Source: Pigoraptor vietnamica
Lineage: Eukaryota; Opisthokonta; Filasterea
DNA length: 32,016 bases
Reading direction: 5' to 3'
NCBI GenBank assembly: GCA_943704525.1
Contig: CALSCQ010003064.1
Span: forward strand, 1-32,016
Shown here: positions 9,088 through 19,599 of the stretch, in pieces
Numbering within the stretch: the first letter of the stretch is position 1
How the letters are laid out: each line of letters starts with the position of its first letter
Notes under the pieces: model-generated
The model's database searches: none
The model's input: only the letters and a program-made list of their open reading frames with translations
What the model was told of the DNA's origin: nothing
Made by a program: the position numbers and the translations under genes

Positions 9088-10955
9088 CTACTGGGCCGCA
9101 TCCGGCGCAACGTAGAGGCTCTTGTCAATCACCGGCGGGATGGCCTTGATCTCCGTGCCGAGCTCCTGCTCAATCTTGAACAGGTTGAAGCGGTCCTCGT
9201 ACGTGATGAGGTTGATCGCGAGGCCGAGGTGGCCGTAGCGGCCCGACCGGCCGATGCGGTGGAGGTACGTCTCGGCGTTCTTCGGAAAGTCAAAGTTGAT
9301 GACGACGTTGACGGCCTGAATGTCGATGCCACGCGTGAACAGATCTGCAAAGGGGATGATGGTGCTTAGTCGACATTCTCCGGGAAAAAAAAAAAACAGA
9401 GGGGCAAGGCGATTTCACGTGCAGTACGTAGTACACCACGCACCCGAGCAGACGAGGTTCCTGCACGCGCCGCGCCGAAAGTCGTGAAAGACGCGGTTGC
9501 GGTCGGCCTGCATCATCTTGGCGTGAATGTAGAAGCACGAATACCCTAGCTCGGTAATCTTCTTCGCGAGCAGCTCGACGCGCTGGACCGAGTTGCAGAA
9601 AATAATCGACTGGTTGATTTGAAGCTGCGACGGCACAAAGAAGAGAGAGAAACGGACATTGATAAGTATCGGCAAATCAAGGAGAACGGGGGATGAGAGA
9701 CAACGATCACCTTGGAGAAGAGCGTGTTCAGGCAGTGAACCTTCTGCCTCTCCTCGACAAAGGCGTAGTACTGCGTCACGCCCTTGAGGGTCAGCTCCTC
9801 CATGAGGTTGATCTCGTACGGCTTGTTGAGGTGGCGGTCCTTAAAGTCCTTCACGGACAGCGGGAACGTCGCAGAGTAGAGGAGCAGCTGACGCGTCGGC
9901 GGAAGGAACGAAAGGAGCTGCTCGGCGATGGGCTTGAACTCGGGCGACAGGAGCTTGTCGGCCTGCAATGGCGCCAAGATGGAAATGCGTCAGGCATGCA
10001 CGAAGGTCGGATACAATTGCAAGGGTCACGAAGCACAGCAGGGCCAATGGCCCACCCACCTCGTCCATCACAATCACGTTGCAGTGCTTGAGGTTCGCGA
10101 CGCCCTTGCCGGCGAGGTCGACGACGCGGCCGGGCGTGGCGACGAGAATGTGAACTGTCGAAAGAGGAACGCACCGGCAGTCAGCAACACAGTCGCAACA
10201 AAGTGTGGTTCGAAAACATGCGGATAGCCGCAACGACGCACCAGTCTCCTGCAGACGCATAATGTCGTCCTTGAGGCTCGTGCCGCCAGTCGTGACCATC
10301 ACGCGCACGTTCATGTGCTTCCCGAGCTCCTTGCAGAGCTGCGATGTTTGGAGCGCGAGCTCGCGCGTGGGAACGAGAATAATAGCTGCGAAGGCAATGA
10401 GACACCACCACGCAATGAGACCGCGTCGCTTTCTCAACGCATGCAAGGGAGACAAACGTTATCAGAGCCAAACCCGCACCTTGAATCACGTTGCGCGACG
10501 TGTCCGTCTTCTCGAGGACGGGGATGAGGTACGCGGCGGTCTTTCCAGTGCCGTTCTTCGCGCGCGCCAAAATATCGCGGCCCGCAAGCGCGATCGGGAT
10601 GCTCTCCTCCTGGATGGGCGAGGGCTTCTCGTACCCCTTCTCAAAGATGCCCATGAGCAAATCGCGCTTCAAAAAGTAGTCCTCAAACTCGTTGCCCTTC
10701 GTGTTTGTCACATCCTCCGTCTTCGGCCGGTTGTCCTTCGGGGGAAGCCGCAACTTGTTCCTCCATCCCTCCTCTGTTAGACTGCAGGCCACAGAATAGC
10801 GCCATCGTAAGTGAATCCACTTGATGACATGCGCACTATTTTGAAGGGCTTGCGGTCACAACAAAATTCAGAGATGCTCTGTCCCCCCCAAAAAACTCAA
10901 TCCACTTTGACGAAAAGACGCACCCCTGTGGGTCAGGCTGTGCCTGTGCCGCCAT
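9088..10955 (-). CDS. DDX6: DEAD-box RNA helicase DDX6/Dhh1
   Basis: Seven exons, in order of transcription: 10955-10924, 10781-10480, 10385-10242, 10154-10060, 9962-9711, 9624-9444, 9344-9088; about 420 residues. The short exon 1 supplies the ATG; without it the frame opens only on a non-ATG codon, and the exon 1 to 2 phase fits exactly. The family signature [18 protein letters not shown] precedes the Q motif (SPIQE). Motif I is AKNGTGKT (85-92), Ib TPGR, II DEAD (190-193, split by an intron after DE), III SAT (221-223), [10 protein letters not shown] (364-371). The ending [12 protein letters not shown] is close to that of animal DDX6. It acts in P-bodies in mRNA decapping, translational repression and decay. 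The poorly conserved N-terminal and C-terminal tails of larger homologues are minimal here. Confidence 0.95.
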
Positions 10956-11469
10956 CTCCTGTTGCGTATAAACGTGACGCGACGGCGGGATTGACTCGAG
11001 AGGCTTGGCGTGAATGCAATTCACACAACAACCAAAGCCGCAACAATGCGGGTTCGCCAAACAATTGACGAGCTGGTTGGGGCAGCTAAACGAGTCGGCC
11101 AAATAGGACGCCGACCAACGCACGAACGAATGAGAGACGTCAACGGAGAGGATGACAGGACACCACTAAAAGACTGAACAGCGAAAAGCCAAAGAACGGG
11201 AGGGCAAATCTCAGGCCCTGGCGCTTCGAAAAACGATGCGATATGCCTCGCACGCCTGCGCACTTTTGCCCTTCTTTACGGGAGGAGCGATGCGCGCTGC
11301 GATGGGTGGATGGGCGCAAGGATGGCCGCGGATTGCGCTTGCGACTGTGTGTGACGCACTGGCAAACAGAGGTTTCACCAACCCAAAAAAAATTCCAGAA
11401 AGTGCCGAAATCTCGCTATGATTTCCCATTGGTCACTGAGCCCAGTTCATTTCCCCCACTGGCAGAGAT
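10956..11469. other. intergenic, dioxygenase 3' end to DDX6 5' end
   Basis: Both flanking genes are on the minus strand, so this is the dioxygenase 3' flank and DDX6 promoter. No gene, repeat or clear motif is seen. Confidence 0.45.
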
Positions 11470-13545
11470 CTACGAGGCTTTCACGGGCGGCTCGTCGACA
11501 ACGCCGCACTTTGGGCAGCGGCGCAAGTTGTCGTCGCCGTAGTACTTCTGAATTACGGGTTTGAGTTGCGAGCCTGCAAAGAAGAAGAAAGATGACCGTG
11601 TCAAATTTCTGATCTCCAGTCAAGGGGGCCATTTCCCGGCCTGGCGCTCAGGCTCACCCAAGTCGGTGCAGTGAAACGAGTCCTCGAAGATTGTGGCCTC
11701 CCCACAGGCGCGGCAGTACCAGCGGAGAAAGTCCACTTCGTGCGGCCGTCGCTCCCTCTCAATAACGAGCCCTGGGGTGCTCACAAGTCAGAGTGGAAAT
11801 ATCGCCAAGGCCACAGCCCAGGCACTGCTCACCGATGGTATCCGGGAATCGCTGGGGCGAATGCGGAATGTTTGCCGGGAGGAGGTAGCTCTCGCCCTCG
11901 CGAATGTGTATGTCGCGTGACTGTCCGGCATCCTTCACCTGTGTGTAGAAACAATGAGGTGGGCGGCCCGGCTACACTGACGATTGCGATGCACACCAAC
12001 CTTGAGCACCATGTCGCCTTTGATCATGAAGAACCACTCCTGTGTGTGCACGCGAAAAACAAGAAAGAGCGAGGGAGCTTTCAAGTTGAGTCGTTAAACT
12101 TTAAGACTAGGTCGCGCGTCCGTACGCACCTCTCCATCCTCTTCGTGGTAGTCCGTGCGTGTGTTTGGGCCACCAACAATCATGACCTTGAACTGCAGTC
12201 GTCATAAGTTCCACTAAGCGTGTTACAATAAATGCGGCACGCACCCACACGTACCAGAAACACAGGCGGCCACACATACACACACACACACACACACCTC
12301 ACAACTCTTGCCGAACATCATCTTGTTGCCGACAGGGGGCTTGAGATCGCCCTTGTTGGCGTCGATCCACCCGTTCATCGAGAAGGGCATCGGGTGCGTC
12401 TCCCAGTTCACGCGTGGCAAAGTCGGGTCGGCGTCTTCACAGGGGCATGCAGCGTCAGAAATCCAGTTTGTCCCCAGCTCAACGCATTCTCTCCTCCCAC
12501 CTTGCTTAGCACCCAGTTGCAGACTCGATCCGCGCTCGTCGACCGTGCCGCAGTTCTTGCACGTTCGCAGCTCCTTGTTGCCATAGTACTTTTGAATGAC
12601 GGGAACGAGCTGCGTACCTGTTACAGTCGGTGTTCAGCAACCCCGTGCGTTTGCAAACTTCACACAAAAACTGACGGACGCAGGTTGACTCCGGCACTCA
12701 CCGAGGTCGGTGCAGTGGAAAGTTTCTTCGTAAACGACACGTCGGCAACCCGGACAGTACCAGCGGAGGTGGTCGAGTTCGTCGGGACGACGGTCGCGCT
12801 CAATGACGATGCCTGGGAAGAAGATGGCGCGCGTGAGCCGGAGAACAAAACAGACAGAAGGGGAGATGCAGGAAACGAGATGTGAAATTTTGTGGCAATT
12901 GAGCAGCAATGCTTGAGATGCAAGCGCACCTATGGACTCGGGCGTCCTCTGTGGCGAGTGTGGAATGTTCGCGGGGAGCAGAAAGCACTCGCCCTCGTTG
13001 ATGGGGATGTCCTTGAACATGCCGCCGTCGTTGATGCGCAGCACCATGTTGCCCTTGAGCTGCCAGAAGAACTCCTGCAGCACGCCGCACTCTCAGCGCG
13101 ATGGCAAGACGTACGAGACACTCGCAACCCCAAAAACAACACCCAGTGTGCGCCAACGCACGTCCGCGCTGAACGACGCGCACACAGTGCCCTCAGCGCG
13201 ATGCCAAGGCGTACGATACACTCGCACTCTTCACGCAACCCCAAAAACCAACACCTTGTGTGCGCCAACGCACCTCTCCGCGCTGTACGTGAAAGTCGGT
13301 GCGCATGTTGGGACCGCCGACAACCATCACCTTAAACTGTGGCAGATTGTTCGTGAATGAGCCACATTTGCGCATCACCCTTGTCACAACACAGCGCATG
13401 CACAACGCCCACTCACCTCGCAGCCGTCTCCGTACAGCATCTTGTTGCCGACGGGCGGGCGCAAGTCCTGCCGCACAGAGTCTATCCATGCCTGAAGGCT
13501 CAGCGGCGGCGGGTGCGAGGCGATATTGACGGTCTTGGACGGCAT
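11470..13545 (-). CDS. HAAO: fused double-domain 3-hydroxyanthranilate 3,4-dioxygenase
   Basis: The enzyme opens 3-hydroxyanthranilate in the kynurenine route to quinolinate and NAD. Eleven exons, transcription order: 13545-13417, 13336-13274, 13074-12930, 12812-12702, 12617-12501, 12434-12298, 12192-12130, 12039-12001, 11938-11833, 11771-11658, 11573-11470; about 375 residues. Two full family units lie head to tail. Unit 1 has iron ligands H59, E65, H103 and substrate arginines R55, R107; unit 2 has H250, E256, H294, R246, R298, with identical spacing. Each ends in a rubredoxin-like zinc knuckle (WYCPGC/CKNC; WYCRAC/CPKC), as in fungal and bacterial enzymes. Matching exon sizes (63/63, 145/39+106, 111/114) show the second arose by duplication after the introns were in place. 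Unit 1 has no stop before unit 2. The exon 8-9 donor has one G too many for a canonical in-frame GT-AG splice; intron 5 (12435-12500) is 66 nt without stops and might be retained. Confidence 0.88.
12268..12298. repeat. CA dinucleotide repeat
   Basis: A CA run adjoins the donor of dioxygenase exon 6; on the coding strand it follows GAG as GTGTGTGTG. Confidence 0.85.
13092..13290 (-). repeat. 100-bp tandem duplication covering a splice donor
   Basis: Units begin at 13092 and 13192, exactly 100 bp apart, each starting CTCAGCGCGATG and containing ACCCCAAAAAC and GTGCGCCAACGCAC. The right-hand unit includes the real donor and last bases of dioxygenase exon 2. The left-hand copy, in the intron, keeps a GTGCGT donor look-alike. 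Confidence 0.8.
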
Positions 13546-13900
13546 CTTTGCGCGAGCGGTGCCTCGAGACCGTCCTTCTTCCAATAACGACGTGAAAAAC
13601 ACGGACGTGCTTTCTGCAAGGGAAAAGGGGTTGGGATGCGCAAGCTATGCAAGATCAATCTTTGGGGTGCTCGAGCAGCTGACGTCACGGGTGTGCATTC
13701 GGACATGTGACCCTTCACCCGGACTACCCGGACATCGGCCCTTCTCACCACGCACAACCTCAAAAGGTTATTTTAATGAAAATGGCAACCACGCAAAGCG
13801 AGGCATAGGAGTGACGAGCCAACACAGGCCGTCACCCGGTCAAATACGCAGACGCGCCGCTATATACACGAATCCACGACCAGGCGACGACGATCCCAAT
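13546..13900. other. intergenic, bHLH-PHD 3' end to dioxygenase 5' end
   Basis: This is promoter of the dioxygenase and 3' flank of the bHLH-PHD gene, both on the minus strand. No further gene or strong motif is seen. Confidence 0.45.
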
Positions 13901-15304
13901 CTACTTGGCGCATCCCTCGCAGCGGAAGTTTGTCGCGCCTCTTCGGGGCCGAACTCCGACGCAGTCACCGTGGAACCACGTCTTGCACTTTTCGCACATG
14001 ACCATAAAGCGTCCACCCCACGGCTTCCCGCACCGACAGAGCGCTGCGGGCTTCGATTCGTCCGCACCATCCACGTCCACGTCGTCGTCCACCTCGACAT
14101 CGGACCCCTCTCCATTCTCGTGCTGAATTCCCGTCATCGGTTGCGGCATGTTGTACGCCCCGCTCTGCGCAGCGTTCATCTCGACCGACATCGAGTTGCG
14201 TCGCACCGTGTCGCAGAAGTCGGTGAAGAGCGTCACCTCCTCCGCAATGTCCATCGACAGCGACAGGCGCGGATCCTCCATCGGCACGCCGTGCGATCCG
14301 TTGCCAATAACAATTCCGGGCCCCGTGCCACTCACGCTAAGCGAACGGCCGTTCGTTGACGGGCGCGGCACAATGGGGACGCCGCCCGCGCCGCCGTTGC
14401 TGTGGGCTATTGTCACGTGGCTCTCCGAGTTCGGTCGGCGGGTGCGGCCGTCGGCAGTCGAGCTCGAGGACGCTCGGCCAGAGAGTGTCGAGAGATACGA
14501 CGCGTGCTCCTCGATGCTCTTCTGGAGCTACAAAGGGAGCGCGTGATGGAGTCAGGCCATTGGCCAACAAGTTGGAAGGTGGAGTGGAGATATGCTAGAG
14601 AGCAACGGCACGTACCTTCTCAATTTCCTGCGGCTTGGCCGTACCGCTGGCGATAAGGCGCTGCATGAGCTCCATGTTCTGTCGCCGCAACTGCGAAATT
14701 TCGCTCTCCTGCTCGCCACACCACAACAGCAAACACCGGTAAGTAAGAGATAGCTATTGTCCGAGACGCCCGTGTTTGCCCTAGCCGCCCAGTCTCATGC
14801 GTTGCGCGATCAATACAAAATTCGCGGTGCAATTAAGAGGTCCATTTGCAGCCGCACAACAACAACCCCTAATCCGCGCACACACAAAAGCGCACACGAG
14901 CCCGACAATAGAACGAGCACTGCCGTCAATTTCGGTCAACGCCACCCACCTGTTGATTGTGGCGCTTCTTCATGTACTCGATGTACTCTGTCGACTTTTG
15001 CAGGATTTCGACGGTGGACGGCTTGTCACTGCGAATGGTGGGCACGCACACACGCAGCTCCTGGAGGCGCTCCTTCTGGAAGATGCGACGCTTACGCTCG
15101 AGCGCGTTGTGGTTGGCACGCTTCGCGTCATCCCTAGCGGACGACACAGCACGCCACCTCAGCAGTCACGAAATGCGGCAGAGGTACACACGATGGCCGA
15201 ACGACCGTCAAGTTACACAAATACGCAATTTTGCAGAACACGAAAGACGCTCACCCATTCCGACCAGTCGAGCGGTCGTCCGACAGCGACCCCTCGTCCT
15301 CCAT
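13901..15304 (-). CDS. Max-like bHLH-zipper protein with C-terminal PHD finger
   Basis: Four exons, transcription order: 15304-15255, 15133-14950, 14708-14616, 14527-13901; phases agree and give about 317 residues. An acidic N-terminus (MEDEGSLSDD) leads into a basic region with HNALERKRR (H25, E29, R33), the residues that give Max/Mlx/Myc proteins CACGTG specificity. Helix 2 (PSTVEILQKSTEYIEYMKK) continues into a short zipper (ISQLRRQNMELMQRLI). After a Ser/Gly-rich middle and an acidic stretch, residues 272-317 form a C4HC3 PHD finger: C273, C275, C287, C290, H295, C298, C312, C315, with WFHGDC as in CFP1-type fingers. It probably binds E-boxes as a dimer and reads or recruits chromatin marks; that is inference. 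I know of no Max-network member with a PHD finger. The link between halves rests on the phase-0 splice at 14616/14527. Confidence 0.85.
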
Positions 15305-16064
15305 GGTGGACGTTACGAGGGCCGCGCGCGCGCTCACGTGCCGGCCCCACCACGCGAGTCACCGCTCGTCCAGGACACTCAGCGCCCACGCAAAGTTGTC
15401 GCCGACTTAAAGGAGAATATGCGCGCCCAAGTGCCGAATTGGAGGACTTCTTACGCGCAAAAAGAAAGGCTCCCTCAGGTCGCTAAACAGTGAAAGGGAC
15501 TCCACGAGAGAGGCACGAGCTCGAGGCGCGTGGGAAGGCAGCGCTCGATAGTCTCCACCAGAGGGTTTCTGTAGTTCACAGCCCGCTCGTTCGCGCGGTT
15601 TTTCGAGTCGTTTGCGCAGTTCGGTTGTATAATCGCCAAGTGATTTGGAGGCGCTGCGCTTTTGGTGTCACAAAGCCACACAAGTGGCGCGCAAATACAC
15701 ACGCGCGCCCAGTGACGCACGCGCCCGACGCACGAGGCTCACACGCGCAAGATTATTGCAATTCGGCCAAAAACAACGCAAAATTTGTGGGGTGGATCAA
15801 TCTACGAGCCCTTTGTCGATTTTTTTCTCTTTTCTTGTTTGGGGATGCGGGGAGTGGCAGAGTCCAGACTTTGCGCACTTCACCCGGCAAATTGATTTGA
15901 ATATCCACCGAACGCGTGAGAATTTTGGTGAAGACCTTTCATATTAAATTAAACGTCACGTGGTATGTTACAAGCTGTTACGCGCAAACCAACGACAAAC
16001 GCAAGCGAGAATACAGACACGACGTGTAATAAAAAAACAAACCCCACAAGCGCGTCCAGCGCGC
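15305..16064. other. intergenic, AHI1 3' end to bHLH-PHD 5' end
   Basis: This is promoter of the bHLH-PHD gene and 3' flank of AHI1. CACGTG boxes lie at 15335-15340, close to the bHLH start, and at 15957-15962; the first could allow self-regulation (inference). An AT-richer patch lies around 15930-15955. No gene is seen. Confidence 0.4.
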
Positions 16065-19000
16065 TTACGCAGATACAACAGATTCCGGTCGGGAAGAACC
16101 CGAGCTAATGACACTTGGGGCTGCTGCGTTCATGATCACGTCCACGACAGACCGGCGCTGACCTCTGCGCTGGCGCGCCGCCATCACTAGCCGCCGCCGG
16201 CGCTCCGCCCGCGCCTCCTTCGTGTCCGGAGTTCCGAGCGTCGATTCTGTGGCGACAGAGTTGACGCTTCCTTGCACGCCCTCCGACTGGTCGATGATGC
16301 GCAGGTCGCCCTCTTTGGTCCGTACGGACGTGAGGAGGCTGCGCGGCGCCATGGACTGGAGGAGGCTGTCCCACGTGGTCGCAGGCGCAGCCTCGCTGGA
16401 TGGGCGCGGCGTGGACGCTGAAGATGCTGGCACCTCCGCGGGCGTCTGGATTGCCGGCACGTCGACGCCAGGCGCTGCGCCCGTCTCAATGAGGTTGGTG
16501 AGCGTGCGATCGAGCTCGTCGGGCCTGGGCAACACTTCCACGTAGTTGACAGGAAAGTAACCGCGCCGGTTGTTGAGAACGCCGAGCCACCAGCTATCGC
16601 TCTCCTTCAACACCACATCGATCACGTCGCCTTGCTGGAATGCCAGCTCGTCGGATCGCCGCGGCTCAAAGTCGTACAGTGCACGCACCCGCTCCCCGTT
16701 CATCTGGTCGCCCGTCTGCGAGCGCGCGGTGCTTGCGAGGTTCGCGGGCTGCGCAGACGCGTTGAGCGTCGACGAAAAAGACAGACGCGATGCGTCGAGA
16801 CTCTCGTGGACGGGCACGGCGCTCTGGTCTCGTGTGCCTATGGAGGCAACCGCAGCCATGAGGCGCTCGGCGCGTAGTACGCGCGCACGCGCACGCGCGC
16901 TCTCGGCTGCCATCGCAATCTCGCGGGACGACTCCGACAAGGACAGCGTCTCGCCCACCCCGCCGGGTGTTTGGCTTCCCGAGGCGCGCGGTAGAGGGGG
17001 CAGGCGCCCGGATGTGCCCATTGCGCCGCCTTGAGGCTGCGGAGTCTTGGACACCCTTCCGCCGAGAAACGCCACCGCGGCCGCGGCCGCAGCTGACTGG
17101 GGGCGACCCGACGTGCTGGGCATCATCGACTCGAGCGCAGTCGCGGCCGACACGCTGTCCCGCGGGGGCAGCGACGAGTCGTACGTAAGAATGACGACGG
17201 GCGCATTCGCGGAAAACGAACAGAACGCAGCAATGTGGTCGTGCGGGTGAAACGCGACGTCGCAAACGGGCGCGTCGAAATGGAGGTCTGCGGCGCCGTA
17301 CACGCACACCGTCTTGCCAGTGTCGCAGTCCCACACGTGCGCCGTGCCGTCTTCCGATCCCGCGATCGCGTAGTTGCCGCACGCGGAAAATGCGCTCCGG
17401 ACGCACGTCATGGCGTTGACGGCGCCGCTGAAGCGCTGCGTGAACGAGAAGGTGCGCAGGTCCATCATGCGGACGGCGTTGTCCCTCGCGTGCACGAGGA
17501 GCTTGCGCCCGTTCGGGTGGAGGCGCAGGCAGCTGATGGGGTCGCCCTTGATCTCCGGGTCTTCGATGACCTTGAGCACGTCCCAGTCGGCGTACTCTCC
17601 GGCGGCATTGGGGGCGCCGCGCACCCACACGCGTATCACTCCCGCGCCGTCACCCGTGAACATTTTGATGCCCGACGAATCGAGCACGAGCGTGTTCACG
17701 TGGCTCGCGTGCCCGTGCATCTCACGCTGAAGTGCAGACGCTCCGCCACTGCCACCCGCACGCCAGATCCGGACGGCCCCGTCGTAGCCACCGGTCGCAA
17801 TCGCAACAACGGCGGCGTTGCCCTCTCCTGCAACCACAAACTGCGCGCAGTAAACGTAACACGGGTGCGGCAGGGTCGCTTTCGGGGCGGGCGCGAGCGA
17901 CGCAACGTCCCACACTCGCGCCGTGCCATCCGACGATGCCGACAGCAAGAACGAATCGCTCGGCGTCCAGCAGAGGTCGTACACGAGGTCGCGGTGCCCA
18001 TTCAGGGTGACGAGCGGCCTTCCTGTCGACGTGTCGAACACGCGGACCGGGTACTCGTGGTCCTCGGCGCACGCAGCCGCGATGAGACGGCCGTCGTTAG
18101 AGAAGCGAATGGCAAAGCAACCCCGCCGCGCTGTTTCGAGGCGCGCGTGCGTGCGGTTCGGCGCGCGGCATATCTGGCCGGGCAGTCGTCGCCACGTGAC
18201 GGGCATCTTCGTTCCCACGCGCGGGTCCCCTTCCCGCCCAGCGAGTCGCAGCTTCGTCTCGGCGACGAGCTCCTCAAAGGTCGCGCGCCCCACCTCGACC
18301 TGGTTCGGATGCAGCGCGCGGCCGACCACCTCCTGCACTGGAAGCGGAGGCACGCCTCGCACCGTCACGTACAGCGTCGCGTCGTACGGCTTGAGCTTCT
18401 TGGCCTTCGTCCCTTGCCGCGACCGGTACAGGGAATACACCTCAGGCGTCCGAGACTCCGCCGCCGCTGCAAACGGACGCGCCGTTGTCTTGCGAGGATA
18501 TCGGTACAACTGAAGCCGCTGTTTCTTCTCTGTGTTGGGCTGTCCGTTCGCCCCGCGCATCTTGAGGAAGGCCCACGCAATGCGCTTCCACCCGGCACCG
18601 CGCACGACGCCACCGACGGCGATGGGCCGTCCCGTGCCGGGGCGCCCCATGGGCATAAAGTCAAGAATCTCAAAGAAGATGGTCGTCGTTGGGCTCAGCA
18701 GGTGCAGGTAGTCCTCGTTGAAGATGAGAGTCTCGTCCCACTTTGCGGCAGGCACCACGGAACCGCCCATGTCGTAGGGCTTGGTCATCACGGGCAGAAC
18801 AAAGTCCACCGCCGCATTCCCGCGCTCCGCAAAGCACGTGACGGGGCGATCCGCTGCGCTCTTCTTGGCATATTCGCCCGTTGCCGTGTCGACCACGTGC
18901 ACGAGGACGACGGGATGCGTCGCGAACGAGTCGGGCCTCAGGGCGTCTGTCCCATGCACCGCTATCGAAGTCACGTGGTTGGCGTACTTGGCCGCGAAGA

Positions 19001-19136
19001 GCGTCTCCTGAGCGCTTGGCTCTGCGGCTCGCGTGGCAGCGACCGAAACGCTCGCATGCGAGTCGCTGTCGACCACCGCGCTCGACGCTTGCGGCGGAGT
19101 TCGCGACTCCGCCACGCTCGTCGAAGACTCCATCAT
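16065..19136 (-). CDS. AHI1: jouberin (AHI1), WD40-SH3 ciliary transition-zone protein
   Basis: One uninterrupted frame of 1023 residues starts at a double ATG. The region at about 50-330 is the jouberin-specific block ([24 protein letters not shown]-like [26 protein letters not shown]-like [26 protein letters not shown]). About 340-660 form the WD40 propeller, with clear blades ([35 protein letters not shown]). The SH3 at about 814-870 has [15 protein letters not shown] and [11 protein letters not shown]. Human jouberin is 1196 residues with the same order; the N-terminal coiled coil is absent here. The family acts at the ciliary transition zone with MKS/NPHP proteins. It is the longest gene here and has no intron, although most neighbours have several. 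It is divergent from SNRNP48. Confidence 0.95.
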   Translation of the reverse strand: MMESSTSVAESRTPPQASSAVVDSDSHASVSVAATRAAEPSAQETLFAAKYANHVTSIAVHGTDALRPDSFATHPVVLVHVVDTATGEYAKKSAADRPVTCFAERGNAAVDFVLPVMTKPYDMGGSVVPAAKWDETLIFNEDYLHLLSPTTTIFFEILDFMPMGRPGTGRPIAVGGVVRGAGWKRIAWAFLKMRGANGQPNTEKKQRLQLYRYPRKTTARPFAAAAESRTPEVYSLYRSRQGTKAKKLKPYDATLYVTVRGVPPLPVQEVVGRALHPNQVEVGRATFEELVAETKLRLAGREGDPRVGTKMPVTWRRLPGQICRAPNRTHARLETARRGCFAIRFSNDGRLIAAACAEDHEYPVRVFDTSTGRPLVTLNGHRDLVYDLCWTPSDSFLLSASSDGTARVWDVASLAPAPKATLPHPCYVYCAQFVVAGEGNAAVVAIATGGYDGAVRIWRAGGSGGASALQREMHGHASHVNTLVLDSSGIKMFTGDGAGVIRVWVRGAPNAAGEYADWDVLKVIEDPEIKGDPISCLRLHPNGRKLLVHARDNAVRMMDLRTFSFTQRFSGAVNAMTCVRSAFSACGNYAIAGSEDGTAHVWDCDTGKTVCVYGAADLHFDAPVCDVAFHPHDHIAAFCSFSANAPVVILTYDSSLPPRDSVSAATALESMMPSTSGRPQSAAAAAAVAFLGGRVSKTPQPQGGAMGTSGRLPPLPRASGSQTPGGVGETLSLSESSREIAMAAESARARARVLRAERLMAAVASIGTRDQSAVPVHESLDASRLSFSSTLNASAQPANLASTARSQTGDQMNGERVRALYDFEPRRSDELAFQQGDVIDVVLKESDSWWLGVLNNRRGYFPVNYVEVLPRPDELDRTLTNLIETGAAPGVDVPAIQTPAEVPASSASTPRPSSEAAPATTWDSLLQSMAPRSLLTSVRTKEGDLRIIDQSEGVQGSVNSVATESTLGTPDTKEARAERRRRLVMAARQRRGQRRSVVDVIMNAAAPSVISSGSSRPESVVSA

Positions 19137-19599
19137 TCTCTCCCAACCAATGTCATCGGTTCACCCTCAGACGCGCCATGTCTCTCACGAGCCTAGTTCC
19201 AAACCACACCCGACAGCCGTAACAGCCCAAAAGAAAGACTGCTTGGGGGTATGGGCGATGGGCGCCATCGCACTTTGCAGTTACAGAGGGGTGGTGGCTG
19301 TCACAGGAATGTCAGCAGAAAAACTTACCCGCAAAATTAAACTGAACAAGAGCCCCAAAATAAAATAAAATCGGGGGCTCTCTTTCAGTTTACCAGTCCA
19401 ATGCCAAAAATAGCAACGTTGCCAGAGCGACTGTTTAGTCTTGCGGCCCAATCAGCGTCAAGAGCGAGTCCTCGGTGAGAATGGGCACGTGAGTGCACGT
19501 GATTGTTACGCTCCGAGCGTTTACATTACCTTTTTGGTTTTTTCACTATTTTCAACGTTTGTCGGAGGCCGCGAGAGCCTTCCCCCCTCCGAAGAAAAA
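19137..19599. promoter_or_regulatory. divergent promoter of AHI1 and SNRNP48
   Basis: The 463 bp between the two start codons must serve both genes. It contains a CCAAT box (GGCCCAATCAG near 19444-19454) and the paired CACGTG motif at 19486-19501, about 100 bp before the SNRNP48 ATG. Bidirectional use is inferred from orientation. Confidence 0.55.
19486..19501. promoter_or_regulatory. paired CACGTG E-boxes
   Basis: CACGTG at 19486-19491 and 19496-19501, starts 10 bp apart, as CACGTGAGTGCACGTGAT. The layout matches the pair at 73-90 in the lipase flank. Candidate site for a bHLH-zipper dimer pair; not demonstrated. Confidence 0.5.

Noticed and set aside
12223-12420. Second dioxygenase unit considered as a separate gene starting at its own internal ATG
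   Set aside because: The first unit would then have no stop codon, and the frame is open continuously across the junction.
17235-19196. 653-residue open frame on the plus strand across AHI1
   Set aside because: It is antisense to a clearly recognised jouberin frame; high GC and codon bias keep the opposite strand open. It shows no family resemblance.
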